NCBI RefSeq assembly: GCF_010093815.1
Contig: NW_022985557.1
Span: 1 to 64,000, forward strand
DNA from: Pseudovirgaria hyperparasitica
Lineage: Eukaryota > Ascomycota > Dothideomycetes > Acrospermales > Acrospermaceae
Reading direction: 5' to 3'
DNA: 64,000 nucleotides
The translations under genes and the position numbers were made by a program. Below are positions 1 through 11,700 of this stretch, in pieces. Below the pieces are notes generated by a model. That model made no database searches. It worked only from the letters and a program-made list of their open reading frames with translations, and was not told where the DNA came from. Each line of letters begins with the position of its first letter. Position 1 is the first letter of the stretch.

Positions 1-95
1 CCTAACCCTAACCCTAACCCTAACCCTAACCCTAACCCTAACCCTAACCCTAACCCTAACCCTAACCCTAACCCTAACCCTAACCCTAACCCTAA
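1..95. repeat. Telomere repeat, CCCTAA array
   Basis: About 16 uninterrupted copies of CCCTAA, the C-rich strand of the TTAGGG telomere used by filamentous fungi. The C-rich strand reading inward from base 1 places this at the left physical end of a chromosome. The array passes straight into RIP-worn DNA at about base 96, with no subtelomeric gene or spacer between. Confidence 0.98.
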
Positions 96-1973
96 TGCCG
101 ACAAAACCTACTCGCGGACATGCCTTATCTACCGGCCCTTAGTAATTGCTAGGGGCGCCTATACGATAATCCCCGGTTATTCTTAGTTCGTACCCTAAGA
201 CGATAGTATTAGTCGAGGAAGAGGACGAGCCTAAGAAGTGTTAATACGCGCCTTTAGTGACGAAGACTTTTAAGGCAGCTATATTATTAAAGAAGAATTT
301 CACGAGCATTAAGGGAATGGCTCTACTAGTGCGCTAGAAAGCGTAGATAGATAACATGGCTATTCCGTATAAAGTCTACTACAAGCATTACTAAGACGTG
401 GCTAGAAAGAATAATATACTCGTTAGTATATCCTACTTAAACCTAGTAGCGAGACTTAAAATAGTATATAAGTTTAGAGATAACGTAGGGGCCCTTAAAG
501 TTTATAAGAACCGCTATATCTAGTTCGCGAAGTACGCGCGGCTACCTTATCCGATAGAGGCATTAGGTATCTATTATTACTAGGCCCTAGAGACCCCGAA
601 GTAAGTTATTAATATTAAAACCATCCTTACTAGTATTATATTTATAATTTAGAAGGAGGATAGTAGAATAGGTAGGTAACTCTTCGACGAGTGGGAACGT
701 ACTAGAAGTATTAATATTAAAGGGCTCTTCGAGCTACTTAAAAAGACGACCTCTATACTTAATAAGAGTATTCTAGAACTCGCGAGGGATAAATTTAATA
801 TATATAAGTACCACTAGCGCATGTTTAATAAGAAATCGAACTACGGCTGGCTACGAACTACATACCACTCCTATATCTAATAGTTTATTAGGTAATGCCT
901 ACTTTACTAGCTCACCTATATCACTCTTTGGCCTAATCTTAACTACTATCTAATCTCGTACCTATACTATGCGAAGTCCTAGGATAGGGGCGATAAGACG
1001 GGTTTTAAGTATCTCGATAACGCTATCAATCGAATCCTCGATTCTAGCGATAGACACGGGTTTAATATGATCTAGGGGAGTATTAGTCTCGACGATAAAC
1101 AAAGTAACGACTATACCATAATCGTTCCCTACTCCTATAAGTTCTTAAATAAATGGTAGTCGAAGGCTAAGCTCCGCGAGGGGGTTAATCGAAACGGTAT
1201 AATCACGGCTATTAACGACAAGATCTATAATACGGACGATAAGAAACGATTTAGTCCCTTTGTCCCGGTCCCCTACCAGTCCCTTAAAGTACGTATCTCT
1301 AGCCTACTAATAATATACGGCGCCTAGAGTCCCGTAAAGGGTAGAAGACGTACGATACTTCCATGGTATATCGCGATTAGCCCTAATTACATAATAATAG
1401 AAGTACCTAAAATAGGTATATAGGAATAACTCGTAGTAGCTTATAGGAATTTAACTCCGGGACCCACGTCTCCGTCGGGATTTTCTAATAAATATAGCGC
1501 GATTCCTTTTGCCTTCCTAGCCGTAGTTTAACTCCCGAGTTTTAACGCCGTTAGTAACGCATTAGTCGGCCATAAAAGATAGAATAGCTAGAAGGTAAAA
1601 GAAGAGGTAGCTGCGTGGCTTAACGTAAGTCCTTAATAACTTAAAGCCAAGGTAGACGCCTAGTTTAAGGAGGGCTCGAGGGTATTCGTAGAGACCTTTA
1701 AGAAAATAGTAAGGTAGGAAAGGCTAGTCTATAGGGATAGGTCGTTCTAGAAGGAATTTAATAAGGCGCGCGCCGCTAAGCGGCTAATTAATTTTAAGAA
1801 ATTCGAGTCCGACGCGGGCCTAGATAACGTTAAAGAGAACTTCTACGGATAGAAGAGGCCTAATAAACTATCCGACGAGGAGGAATCTAACCTCTCTAAG
1901 ATAAGTAACACGATTCTTTAGGAGCTGGCTCACGACCTCGAGTACTAAGATTAGGCGCCTAAAAACCTACCTA

Positions 1974-2006
1974 ATTATTAGTTAAGGGCTACCCTTAACT
2001 AATAAT
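1974..2006. repeat. 33-bp palindrome, copy 1
   Basis: A perfect inverted repeat: 15-base arms ATTATTAGTTAAGGG and CCCTTAACTAATAAT around the 3-base centre CTA. A second copy with the same 13 inner bases per arm and the same centre lies 860 bases downstream. The arms contain GTTAAGGG/CCCTTAAC, close to but not the telomere unit. It could be the tip of a small inverted-repeat element or an independent short palindromic insert. Confidence 0.8.
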
Positions 2007-2866
2007 CCGGGCTAAGGTTTACCCGCGCCGAGAGGTTTACTAGGGGCGTATTTTATTTATATTAAGGTCTTTCTTTTAGGCGTTCTTTATACGGTTTCTT
2101 ATACGGTTACTATACTACTAAGGGTAGTAGTTCTATGGGCCGGGGAGGTATATATAGAAGGCCGCTCCTATAGCCCTATATATATATATATCCCTAGCTC
2201 GATCACATGGCTTTATTATATATTTAAGGAGGGCGTTTTCCTTGGTCATTCTACTTGGCGCGCTTCCCCCATTACTAATATTCGACTATTTAACCTTTTC
2301 TTATGTTTATAGGCCTCTATGGGTATTGATTATTAGGCTTAGCTATTGAAGAATTAATTAAGAGTATTATATAGACCCGTCCTATCGTAAAAGAGAACTA
2401 ATAAGAAGTCGTACGTTTAAAGAGAACTTATAATACCTAGGAGAGATACTTGTGAGTTCGTCGTCGACTACTATACTAGGAACATAGCCATTTATAAAAG
2501 GGATACACGTGGCGATGGCTCACCATACTACCCTCCGGTCCTTCTAGTTATATCTTCTTCTCCTTCTCCGTAATTCCCTTTAGATTCTAGATAAGGTTCT
2601 AGAATATATATAGGAGGGTCTTCTAGCCCTCTCCGGCTTCCTTCTCTATACGTACTACCTAGTAGTTAATATAATCTAGAAGGGTTTCCCCTCTTAGGGT
2701 CCCCTTTATTCCGTCTATCTATAGCGGCGTACGCCTTTAGGTATGTTCTACGTTTTAGATAGGTGTATAGTTACCCTTGGTAATATTGCTATATAGCCTT
2801 TTCTATCGTACCGGTAGGGGTATATCTAGTATATACTAGGGTATATCGGTGCCTAAGGCCGCTATA

Positions 2867-2899
2867 TTTATTAGTTAAGGGCTACCCTTAACTAATAAA
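2867..2899. repeat. 33-bp palindrome, copy 2
   Basis: A perfect inverted repeat with arms TTTATTAGTTAAGGG and CCCTTAACTAATAAA around CTA. It matches the copy at 1974-2006 except at the outer arm bases. The 860 bases between the two copies hold no recognisable gene. Confidence 0.8.
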
Positions 2900-3048
2900 A
2901 GGGGGTCGGCGTGTCGGCGTTCTAGTAGCGTGGTCCGTGCCTCTATCTCTATAAGGATTTTAAGAGGGTGTATATATATCTTTGCACGGCGATAACGTCT
3001 TAGTTTCGACGCTATACGTACGTGCGTGTAGTAGTAGTTAGTGTACTC

Positions 3049-3138
3049 GGTGTACTCTATCGATTGAGATGTGTATCTTGCTATATTACCCCGAATGGAC
3101 CAAGTTGGCCTCTTAGGGATGTAAAAGAAGTTTTTCCT
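3049..3138 (+). repeat. Direct repeat copy 1 (less mutated)
   Basis: About 90 bases that pair with 4072-4159. Both begin GGTRTACTCTAT and end AAGAAGTTTTTCCT. This copy keeps CpA, TpG and CpG, while the other has mostly lost them; many but not all differences are C-to-T or G-to-A. The two could be terminal repeats of a small element or a simple duplication. Confidence 0.5.
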
Positions 3139-4071
3139 AGAGCTTACTATATAATTAACTAAGTCTAATAAGCTTAAGAACGCTCTAGAGAGCCTAGTAG
3201 TTAATAGATACTAAGCTTAAATTAATAGGTTATTTAGAAATAAGTTATACGTCTCTTATAATACTAGGTAATTTATTAACTACTATAGTAGAAAAGGCTT
3301 AATAGCTAGCCTTCTATTTTATAAAGAATATTCTAGAGTAGAGGGCGGTAGATAGTTAGTAATAAGATAATTTAGTACTATCTTAAGTAGTAGTAGATTT
3401 CTAAATATCTATTAATTAACTTATCTATAACTAAATAGTTAATACTCTAGAAGAACTAAGTTCTCTAGTAGTAATATAAGCTATTATTATAAGTAGCTAG
3501 TAAGAGTATAGAAAATATAAAATTACTAGTATCTAGTATATAATAGAAAACTTTTTAAGCTAAATAGTAATATATAGAAGTAATAGAGTTATAGATACCT
3601 AGTTTAATCTATATATAGTTTTATAACTAGTAAATAGAGTGTTCTTAAGCTCTAGAGAGTTAAGTTTTTAGTAATATAATAAGTCTATTCTACTTCTACT
3701 ATATACTAGAAGAAGAATATCTTACTAGTCTATTATAAAATAGTTAGTATAAATAATATAGTAAGAAGAAGATTACTTAAACTAGTAATTATTCTAGTAT
3801 TACTATATTAACTAAGATAGTCTAGTAAAGAGAACTTAGTATTTAATATATATAAACTAGTAGATACTAAGTTTTAGCTACTACTTTATTAAGATTATTA
3901 ATATATTAAGTTAAATTAGTTATAAAGTATACTATTTTCTATCTATATATCTAGTTAGTTATATTTATATATCTAACTAGTTTACTACTATCTATAGTAA
4001 TTATATATAATATATACTACTACTATAGCTATAACATATATACTATATATATATCGGAGGTTATTATACTT

Positions 4072-4159
4072 GGTATACTCTATTAATTAATATATATAGA
4101 TTACTATATCTCTCTAAATTAACTAGTTCTAGTCCCTTAGAGTATAAGAAGTTTTTCCT
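4072..4159 (+). repeat. Direct repeat copy 2 (RIP-mutated)
   Basis: The mutated partner of 3049-3138, about 1 kb downstream in the same orientation and similar over its full length with small indels. Sequence beyond the shared end does not align, so the repeat appears bounded there. Confidence 0.5.
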
Positions 4160-5163
4160 CTAGATTAGTATAGATATATTCTCTAATAGTAATAATAATT
4201 AGTAAACTATATATATTATAGTAGATCTATATAAATCTATATCTATAAAGATTAGATAATATATCTAATAATCTAAAAAACTAAGTGATAAGTTATAGAG
4301 TTTTTTAAATAAATAAATATTTCTAAGAAAATATTTTAATATAAGTACTACCTAGACTTATCTAACTATATTATATACTATACTAGGTCTAATTAGATAA
4401 TTCTATCTATCTAGAGATTTAGAATAGATAAAATTTATTTTATTAGAAAAATACTTATAGAACTCTTAGATTAGTAGATATTAGTATATATCTATATATT
4501 AATATATAGAACCGTTAAAGGTTTCTAGAATTAAGCTAGAAACTATAGACTTAGATAATAATCTAGATTACTAAGGGTAGCTTCCTAAAGAAAGAGAATA
4601 ATTATTAGAACTTAATCTTAGATAAAGACTAGACTTATATATATCTTAGCTAACTTAGTTAGAAGGTAGTATAATAGATAGTAAATAGTTATATACTAAA
4701 TAGATTAGCGTCTCTTTATATATATACTCTTAGATTTCTACTAAAAGGGTTTAGTAGTAATTTATTCTATAATAAAATATACTCTATTATTCTATCTAAC
4801 TATACTACTATCTAATTACTCTATTCTTATAATAAGTATATATATAAATTAGTAAAAGTAAACTAGAGTCTTAAGCTTATCTATATAGAGACTATTAATT
4901 ATATTATATAGATTTAATTAGATATATATAGAAATTTAATAATTATAGAATTTTAGATTTATATATAGATAAGTACTTTAGAGCGTAGTATAAAAAAGAA
5001 GAAGAATATTATTAGAATAGATACTATAAGAGACTAAAATTATAATCTTTAGTCTATAATAGCTAGCTAACTTTAATCTAAAACTACGAGCTATAATAAG
5101 AATAAGTTATATCTAAGTCTTCTTATTGGTAGTATTTAATGTTAGACAAGACTTTATTTCAAG

Positions 5164-6157
5164 CTAAGTTGGATCTCTCCAGTCCCATCCATGTGTTTCA
5201 CTATGCCTTCCCCATTTTGAGGAATCGGCATACCACTGCCAGGCACTCCAATCTTCCCCAGATGCGTCAGATGCGTCAGATGCAGATGCCCCAGATGCAG
5301 ATGCCCCAGATGCTTGACCTGCCTGAGCAGCAGACTTGGACTTGGAGGCATCGGCTCCTTGCTGAGGCTTTTCAGCATCTCTCCAGTCCCAGCCTTTTGT
5401 TGCACTATACCTTCCCCACATTGAGTGGTCGGCGTACCACTCCCATGGGGTCCATCCAGACACAGAGTTCTCAACTGCTTGGCCTGCTTGGCCTTGTTTG
5501 ACCTGGGCCTGGGACGTTGCATGAGCTGAAGATGCTTGTGCACGCCCACCCTGAGAGCGTGCTCCTACTTGGCCGATAGATTGTAAGCCAATCCCAAACT
5601 CGGGGGGATCCCTCTCAGCTTGTGCAATAGCAGTAGCATTCTCATGGAGATAGCCATGGCGGACTAGAGCTCGAATATAGTCAACAGTCCATTCCTGGCA
5701 TCGTCGGTTCGTTGTCTAATGCTCCTTTGTCAGCTAACATGATATATAACTCGCTATAAGTCCTAGAGTCACCTACATCGTTCACGGGAGCCATGAAATT
5801 CTCGCTAGCACGAGGGGCTTGAATCTGGAGTGCAACTCGTTCAAGTGAGCTCATTGCAGAGCTGTGCCTACTAAAGTCCTCCGTAGGTGGTTCATAGACC
5901 AGACCCTGATCAACGTGGCCTATATGGACAAGACCACGGAGCTGGTCCGAGGTACTGGTATCGTAGTTGCGCTTGAACTCGTGTGAATAGCCTGCCATTG
6001 GTGCACCCACAACGTGGATAATAGTGCCTTTGCACACCTCGTTCTTGTCTTGTGGATTCTGCGAGACATAGGCCTTGTTTGGTATGAAAAGAGCGAAGTG
6101 GTATCGCATATTGCTTGAGCGGCGATACTTGCATAGCCAGACAGGTGAGTAGGTCAT
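5164..6157 (-). CDS. Fungal DUF6914-like protein with two C-terminal Trp-rich WYAD repeats
   Basis: Two exons, 6157-5777 and 5715-5164, give 310 residues. The 61-base intron has donor GTAGGT, branch GCTGAC and acceptor TTAG, and splicing keeps frame (phase 0). The N-terminal 190 residues, with YHFALFIPNK, GTIIHVVG and RRCQEWTVDYIRALV, resemble a family of small fungal proteins of unknown function that I place tentatively with DUF6914. A Gln/Ala/Ser-rich linker follows, then two copies of a Trp-rich unit, WxWYADxSxWGR(Y/H)SxTxGWDWRD, at about residues 217-240 and 287-308. I do not know this repeat. No signal peptide is visible. The start could be Met1 or Met17. The gene sits in a small unmutated island between RIP-worn blocks. 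Expression and function are unknown. Confidence 0.6.
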
Positions 6158-6249
6158 TGCGTAAAGCTATGAGATAAGGCCAAGATATTTGATTGAAAAT
6201 GTGTGAGATGAAAAAGTCGATACGTTGTTCTGCGTGGTGTAAGGAATTT

Positions 6250-6520
6250 GAAGTGCCTTTACTGCCTTTTGAATAACATCTTTCAAATCCTTGAACCTTC
6301 AGCCTTTCCAATCTATGTTCAACGTTTGACTGGTTGAAGCGCAACCGAGCACGCGCTAACGCTGTAGGATCCTTGTGGCACTTCTGGTGATAGCGTGGTA
6401 TTGTCCTTTACATCGGCAAGCCATTCGCTGTAAGAGCTCTTATCTCGAATCATGTGGTAAGCGTCTTTTAATTTGAGACAAGGAAGCGGAACGCCTAGGT
6501 ATACTACTTATGGGTCTTAT
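6250..6520 (-). pseudogene. Possible J-domain-like relic
   Basis: On the minus strand one frame reads VVYLGVPLPCLKLKDAYHM, like the start of a DnaJ J-domain. A different frame a little downstream reads YHQKCHKDPTALARARLRFN, like its second half. No good intron joins the two, and the HPD tripeptide is not seen (HKD in its place). This looks like a decayed or partial J-domain gene just upstream of the DUF6914-like gene. It could also be chance or an unusual exon of that gene. The rest of 6158-6809 shows nothing else I can name. Confidence 0.3.
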
Positions 6521-6809
6521 GTAGTGCATATAGCTGGGCTGGAGCAGCAAATGAGTGTCGACAATCCATCCATTGGAATGATGTTGCACTATGGCTGAGG
6601 CGCCACAAAGCGAGGATTTGGTGTGCCGCTCAACCCAATAGAATACAAACTCGGGCGCCTATTCTTGATCTACTACCCAGTACTAATCTGGATTCTTGAT
6701 AGATAGTTAGCATGGTAGAAACAGAAGAATGCTTTCATGACCGTGAGGGGATCACATCCCTTCTTGGATTGCTGTATTACTTACTTGTCATGGAGAGTAA
6801 GCGGCGCTG

Positions 6810-7759
6810 CTAAGGACTCCTCCATTGCCAATACTCCAACATTGCGACTGCCTCTGTTTGATATGGCATTGTGATTTGCTGGATCCATCCTAGTGTGCGC
6901 CATTCGTGCTCATAGTCCACCCCGATGTGCATTTTACAATATTCCCAAAATTCGGGATACCAGCCTGCTTGCCGCCAATCGATTATACCATTGATGTAGC
7001 GTGACCCAACAGGACCAGCAATGATGATATTGTCCAAGTGAAGATCGGCATGAGTAAAGTATATCCTACTTGTATCACGCAGTAGGTGCCTATACGGATC
7101 CGATTGCTTGTCCAGGCGGCCTCCAGTAGCTAAATATTGGATCCGGTTATTAAAGGCCGCGACGTCTGAGAATGGGCCGGCTTCAGGCTCTCCGCGAAAG
7201 TACATATCTTGAACTGGTCCTCGAAGAACTGAGCCTAATGTTGATGTAGTTAGCAAATGGCGGTGCAGCAGCGCTCTCTTAACATACCAACAATTTCACT
7301 AGCCGGGTCCTGCGTTATAGATTGGAGAGTAGCGATGACTCCCCCGAGTTGTCCTGAGATAGCTACCTTCTCTCTTTCTTGTAGAGAGCGCCAACATGAG
7401 TCCAGGGTTTGACCTTGAATCAAGCTAAGGTAGATATAGACATAATTTCCTTCAACGCGCCATCCAAAAACTTCAGGAACTGGAACCTTGGTGCCAACTT
7501 GATGACGAATAAACATTGTAACCAAAGCCTCGTATAGTGGAACGCACGAAGAAGGTCCATATTTAACTAATAGATTGACTGCTCGAAATTCGGCGATGCC
7601 TTGGGTCTTCCCCATGCGCGCTTCGCGAACTATCGCTGGCGTAGGTAGTTCTGGAGTCGGCTCCCCATCGGAGCGGGCGCGAAAGAAAGATGTCTCACGG
7701 AAGTCTATACTATCTAGACCTATATAGGTTACCAGATCAAGGTTTTGAGCCTGCCGCAT
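6810..7759 (-). CDS. APH-family phosphotransferase (protein-kinase-like fold)
   Basis: Two exons, 7759-7288 and 7234-6810, give 298 residues. The 53-base intron has donor GTATGT, branch GCTAAC and acceptor ATTAG, and joins in phase 1 to give EIVGSVLRG. The protein is a fungal APH/ChoK-type small-molecule kinase. The catalytic loop is THADLHLDNI (Asp and Asn kept), and the metal-binding region is GIIDWRQAGWYPEFWEY, the usual fungal variant of the DFG segment. The N lobe has AVNLLVKYG with the ATP-binding Lys. Such genes are numerous in Pezizomycotina, often subtelomeric, and their substrates are mostly unknown. The model looks intact despite lying between two RIP-worn blocks. Confidence 0.85.
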
Positions 7760-7789
7760 TATTAAAGTAGAGGTGTCGATTCAGGTATC

Positions 7790-8493
7790 GGTCGTGGCGA
7801 GAAATAATACTAGGATAATGTTAGAGGAAGGAAAGGAAGCTTACTTACAGAGTTAGTCTTCTCTAAATGTACTAACCATTTATTAGATTTCTTAAGCGCC
7901 TACTTAGTTACTTTATATATACTCCTAGTATATACTTATATTAATCTATATATCTAACCTTATAGATTCTATAGATAGTTATAGATAGTTATATAAATAT
8001 ACTATATATATATATATATATCTTATTATATATTACTATAATAAGTTTTTTAAATATTTAATACTAAGAATAAGATATAGATAAAGCTAAAGTCTATAAT
8101 AAAAGATAGAATACTTATAGCTACTTAAGTATAAGATATAATCTATATAAGCTATTAATAGATCTATATAGATAATAAAATTTAATATAGATATATTAAT
8201 ATAATAAGATTTTAAGTATTTATAAGATTAAGATCTATATATAAGAATAAATATACTTATCTTTGAAACTTAGACTCTTATATAATCTTAATACTAAGCT
8301 ATTAAGGTAGTAGTTATTAATTATAAGAGTCTAAGACTTTTTAGTTTCTACTAATCTACTTAGTCTATATAATTATATTCTATATATATATTATACTTTA
8401 TACGTATGATTACGTATTTATATACTAGATGCTTAAGAAACCCTTCTAAGACCGTACACGGGTTTGTATAAAGTTCACGTGATACAATGATGG
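7790..8493. other. AT-rich RIP-worn block
   Basis: From about 7860 the sequence becomes very AT-rich with almost no CpA or CpG and no usable frame. It ends near 8440, where a short stretch of more ordinary sequence precedes the LTR element. I see no gene and cannot assign a family. Confidence 0.6.
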
Positions 8494-8721
8494 TGTAAGA
8501 ATAGGGTCATTGGATAGTAGTATAGTTAGATAGAACAATGGGGTGTATTCTATCATAGAACGAATTACTACCGAACCCTTTTAGTAGGAATCCGAGAGTA
8601 TATATATAAAGGGACGCCAATCTATCTAGTACGTGACTATTTACTACCCTTTACATCACCTCCTAACTCTATTAGCTAAGATATATATAGGTCGGGTCCT
8701 ACCTAAGGCTAAGTCCTAATA
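8494..8721 (-). repeat. 3' LTR of the Gypsy element
   Basis: 228 bases, aligning without gaps to 15650-15877. By my count 28 positions differ, all transitions. The outer part (about the first 80 bases) keeps C/G where the other LTR is mutated, and the inner part is mutated where the other LTR is not. Confidence 0.92.
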
Positions 8722-11700
8722 ATTATTCCTTCCCTCTAGGAAGCTACCCTTAGTAACCTAGATCGTTACCTATCCCTATATCCCTATCCTAAGTCTCGTA
8801 AGACCTTAGTTATTCTCTACGCTTCGTCTTAGATACTTACTAATATTTACTAATCTAAGATTTATATAAGCGTTTTCCTAATAAACTAAATTTTATCCAT
8901 CTTAACTTCTTATATAGGTGAGATTACCTAATTAGGCCTAGCGTATCACGTAATATAATTAGGTAAGCCCGGGTACTACCTATATTAAAATCTTTTCTTA
9001 GAAATATTCCTTTCTTTAAAAAACTTCTTAACTCTTTATAGAGTTTTTTAGATTATTAGGTATATTACCCGATCCTTATAGACATAGATTTATATAGATT
9101 TACTATAATTTAGTACGATTTACGTAATTTACTAATTTTCGTACCGTCCTTAGCTAGTAATAATATAATTCGTAATAATCTATATAAATTAATAATAATC
9201 TTAATATAGTTTCCCGAAATCTCGACGCTCTAAAGTAATTAGCGCGGAAATAGGCGCCTTCGAATAATCCCTATCTCGTATATATTACTAACATATTAAA
9301 AGCCATCGATCTACCCCGACCTAGGCCGGGCTCTAATAATCTAGCTATATATTATTATGGTTGTTACTTTCCGTCGTATATTACTTACGGTAGTACTAAA
9401 TCTATAATATACGGTACTTATATAACTAAGAAGCGTTATTACTTATAGGTATTTAAGTAAGTTCGAAGAACTTTATATAGATTTACTTATATTAGTATAG
9501 ATTACTACTAGGCCTCTAGTAACCCCTACTAATAAGGAGCGTAATACTACCGATCGTAATACCTTAGAGAAGGCTTTCTATAAGCTATATACCTAAGGTA
9601 AGGGTTACGCCTAGGAGTACAATTCTAATAAGATCCATAAGAATTTATCAGAATCTACTATAGCTATTATTACCGCGATTACTAGATAATATCGTTTTTC
9701 TTAAATCGTTATAGATTCTTACTAATATATATTAATCTCTATAATAGTACTAAAATCTCTACTACTTTAGACTTCTTTCTATATACCGGCGATATTAGAA
9801 TTCCTAGGAAAGGTTCTAGTAAAAAGGCTAAGGTTCCTTCCTCGCGCGTGCTAAAGAGCCGTAAATTTAGGGAAGATAGCTCTAATCTAGAAGTTTCTAT
9901 ACTAAAGGTATGTGGTTCTATACCGATCGTTAAATCTTTTCGCTAATTTATATAATTCTTAGCGTGCCCGCGCCGGTCCGTCCCTCTCCGTCCCGGGTCC
10001 CGCCGCTCCGTAGGTTTCTATAGAGGAGTTTATAGCTATAAGACGCGCTATATAGAATTTATAGCGTCGGAACGAAAGGCTAGAGACTTATGTTATAAAG
10101 CTCTATACTATACTAAATAAGAACTAGCGGAAGGAATTAGATATAACCATCGCGGTAATTAGTACTTCTACTCCTACTCCGACTTAATCGGTTTAGATCT
10201 ATACCGATCGGTACTAATATATCTCTTTTATCTAGCGTTTTTAGTTTTTCGGTTTTAATTTTAAAGCGATCTTACTTCTTCTAGATAGATTAGTGCGAGT
10301 TTATATAGATCTATATAGATCTTTATATTTTCTTTTAGCTTTCTTAATTTTATCTTTCTTTAATAATAACTTCTTTAATCTCTTTAGTAATCTATACCAA
10401 TCTATACCAATCAGCACCAATTTTCGATGTCCATTTCTCTTAGTAAATTATTTTTCTAAGTCTCTTTTTTAGTTAAATTTTTTAAAGTTCTAAGTTCGAA
10501 CTTTCTAAGGAAGTTCCTTAATTCCTTAGAATGTTTTAAAGATCTATGTCTCTTTCACCTTCTTCCTTTTAGGCGGCCGTCCTCGGCGCCGAACTATACT
10601 AAAAAACGTCGAATCGCCGTACTTTAGTATAATTCTCTATGATTCCGCGGCTTCCTTTGCTAATCGCTACTTATATACTAATATTACTACTTTACTAATG
10701 TTTATTATAGGTTCCTAAGTATCTTCGTTAGGATTATATCCTTTCTAACGAATTTTATATAGCCACGTGCTATCTTCGGCACGTTACTAGCTAAGTATCT
10801 ACTTAACTTTATAGATATCTATACCTTCTTATATAACTACTTTATATAGTATCTATTCGGAACGATCCGGTAATAATAAGGCATGAAATAGCTCGAGAAG
10901 CGTAATATAGAATATATTATCTATCTTTAACGTAGGAGGGAGTTATAACTCGTACGCCTAGTTATTAATTATATAAGTAATCTTATATAGACCTATTATC
11001 GTATAGTTAAGCTTCTTCTTTAGCCTAATACTACGAATATTCTTACTATTTAGTAAAACTTTATCCCTAACATTAAAGATCATAGGTTTTCTACCCTTGT
11101 TATGGTGCGATTTACTATAATTCATAGTATCTTATAGTAACTTTATAACGCTTCTTTACGTTTAGAATAGTTCTATAGTAATTTCTATTACTTTAATATT
11201 AGATCGTTCTACTTTGAACTAAGTCCCTAAGAACTACACATTATAGTTCCGACCGAAGTTTACTTTAAACGGACTTACGTGGGTTAACGTATGTCGGCTA
11301 TTATTATACGCGAATTCCGCGACATAGACTAACCTTACCTAGTTATTCTACTTATAGTTATAATATACGCGTAAATACGCCTCGACTATCTAATTCTACC
11401 GCTCCGTCTATCTATCTATTTATAGATAGAACGTAGTACTAAGTTTCCGCTTAATTCCTAGCGTATAGTAGAAATCCTTCTAAAATTTAGATATTATCTA
11501 CGGACCTCTATCCGAAACTATACCGTTTAGTATACTATGGAGCCGGACTACGTCACGGAGTAGTATATCTATAAGATCCGGTGCTTGGATCGTCTTCCTT
11601 ATAGGGATATAGTATAATATCTTCGTAAATCTATCTAGAACTACGAGTAAACTATTATAAATATACCTAGAATACTTATTTAGGGGTAGATCTATAATAA

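Larger units (their letters stand above)
96..2960. other. RIP-worn subtelomeric relic, unassigned
   Basis: This stretch is strongly depleted in CpA and TpG but still rich in CpG and TpA, which is the mark of RIP acting on CpA. Bases about 250 to 1950 on the plus strand keep a codon-like texture, as if an old coding region lay there, but stop codons are far too dense for it to work. I could not name the family. It is best read as a fossil of a repeated subtelomeric element or gene. Two copies of a 33-base palindrome lie in it and are listed separately. Confidence 0.6.
2960..5130. other. AT-rich heavily mutated repeat block
   Basis: Very AT-rich DNA in which, from about 3150 on, both CpA and CpG are nearly gone and surviving C sits mainly before T. 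This is a heavier decay than in the flanking relic, where CpG survives. No reading frame is usable and no family can be named. A diverged direct repeat (3049-3138 and 4072-4159) lies inside it. The block stops abruptly at about 5130, where ordinary coding sequence begins. Confidence 0.65.
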
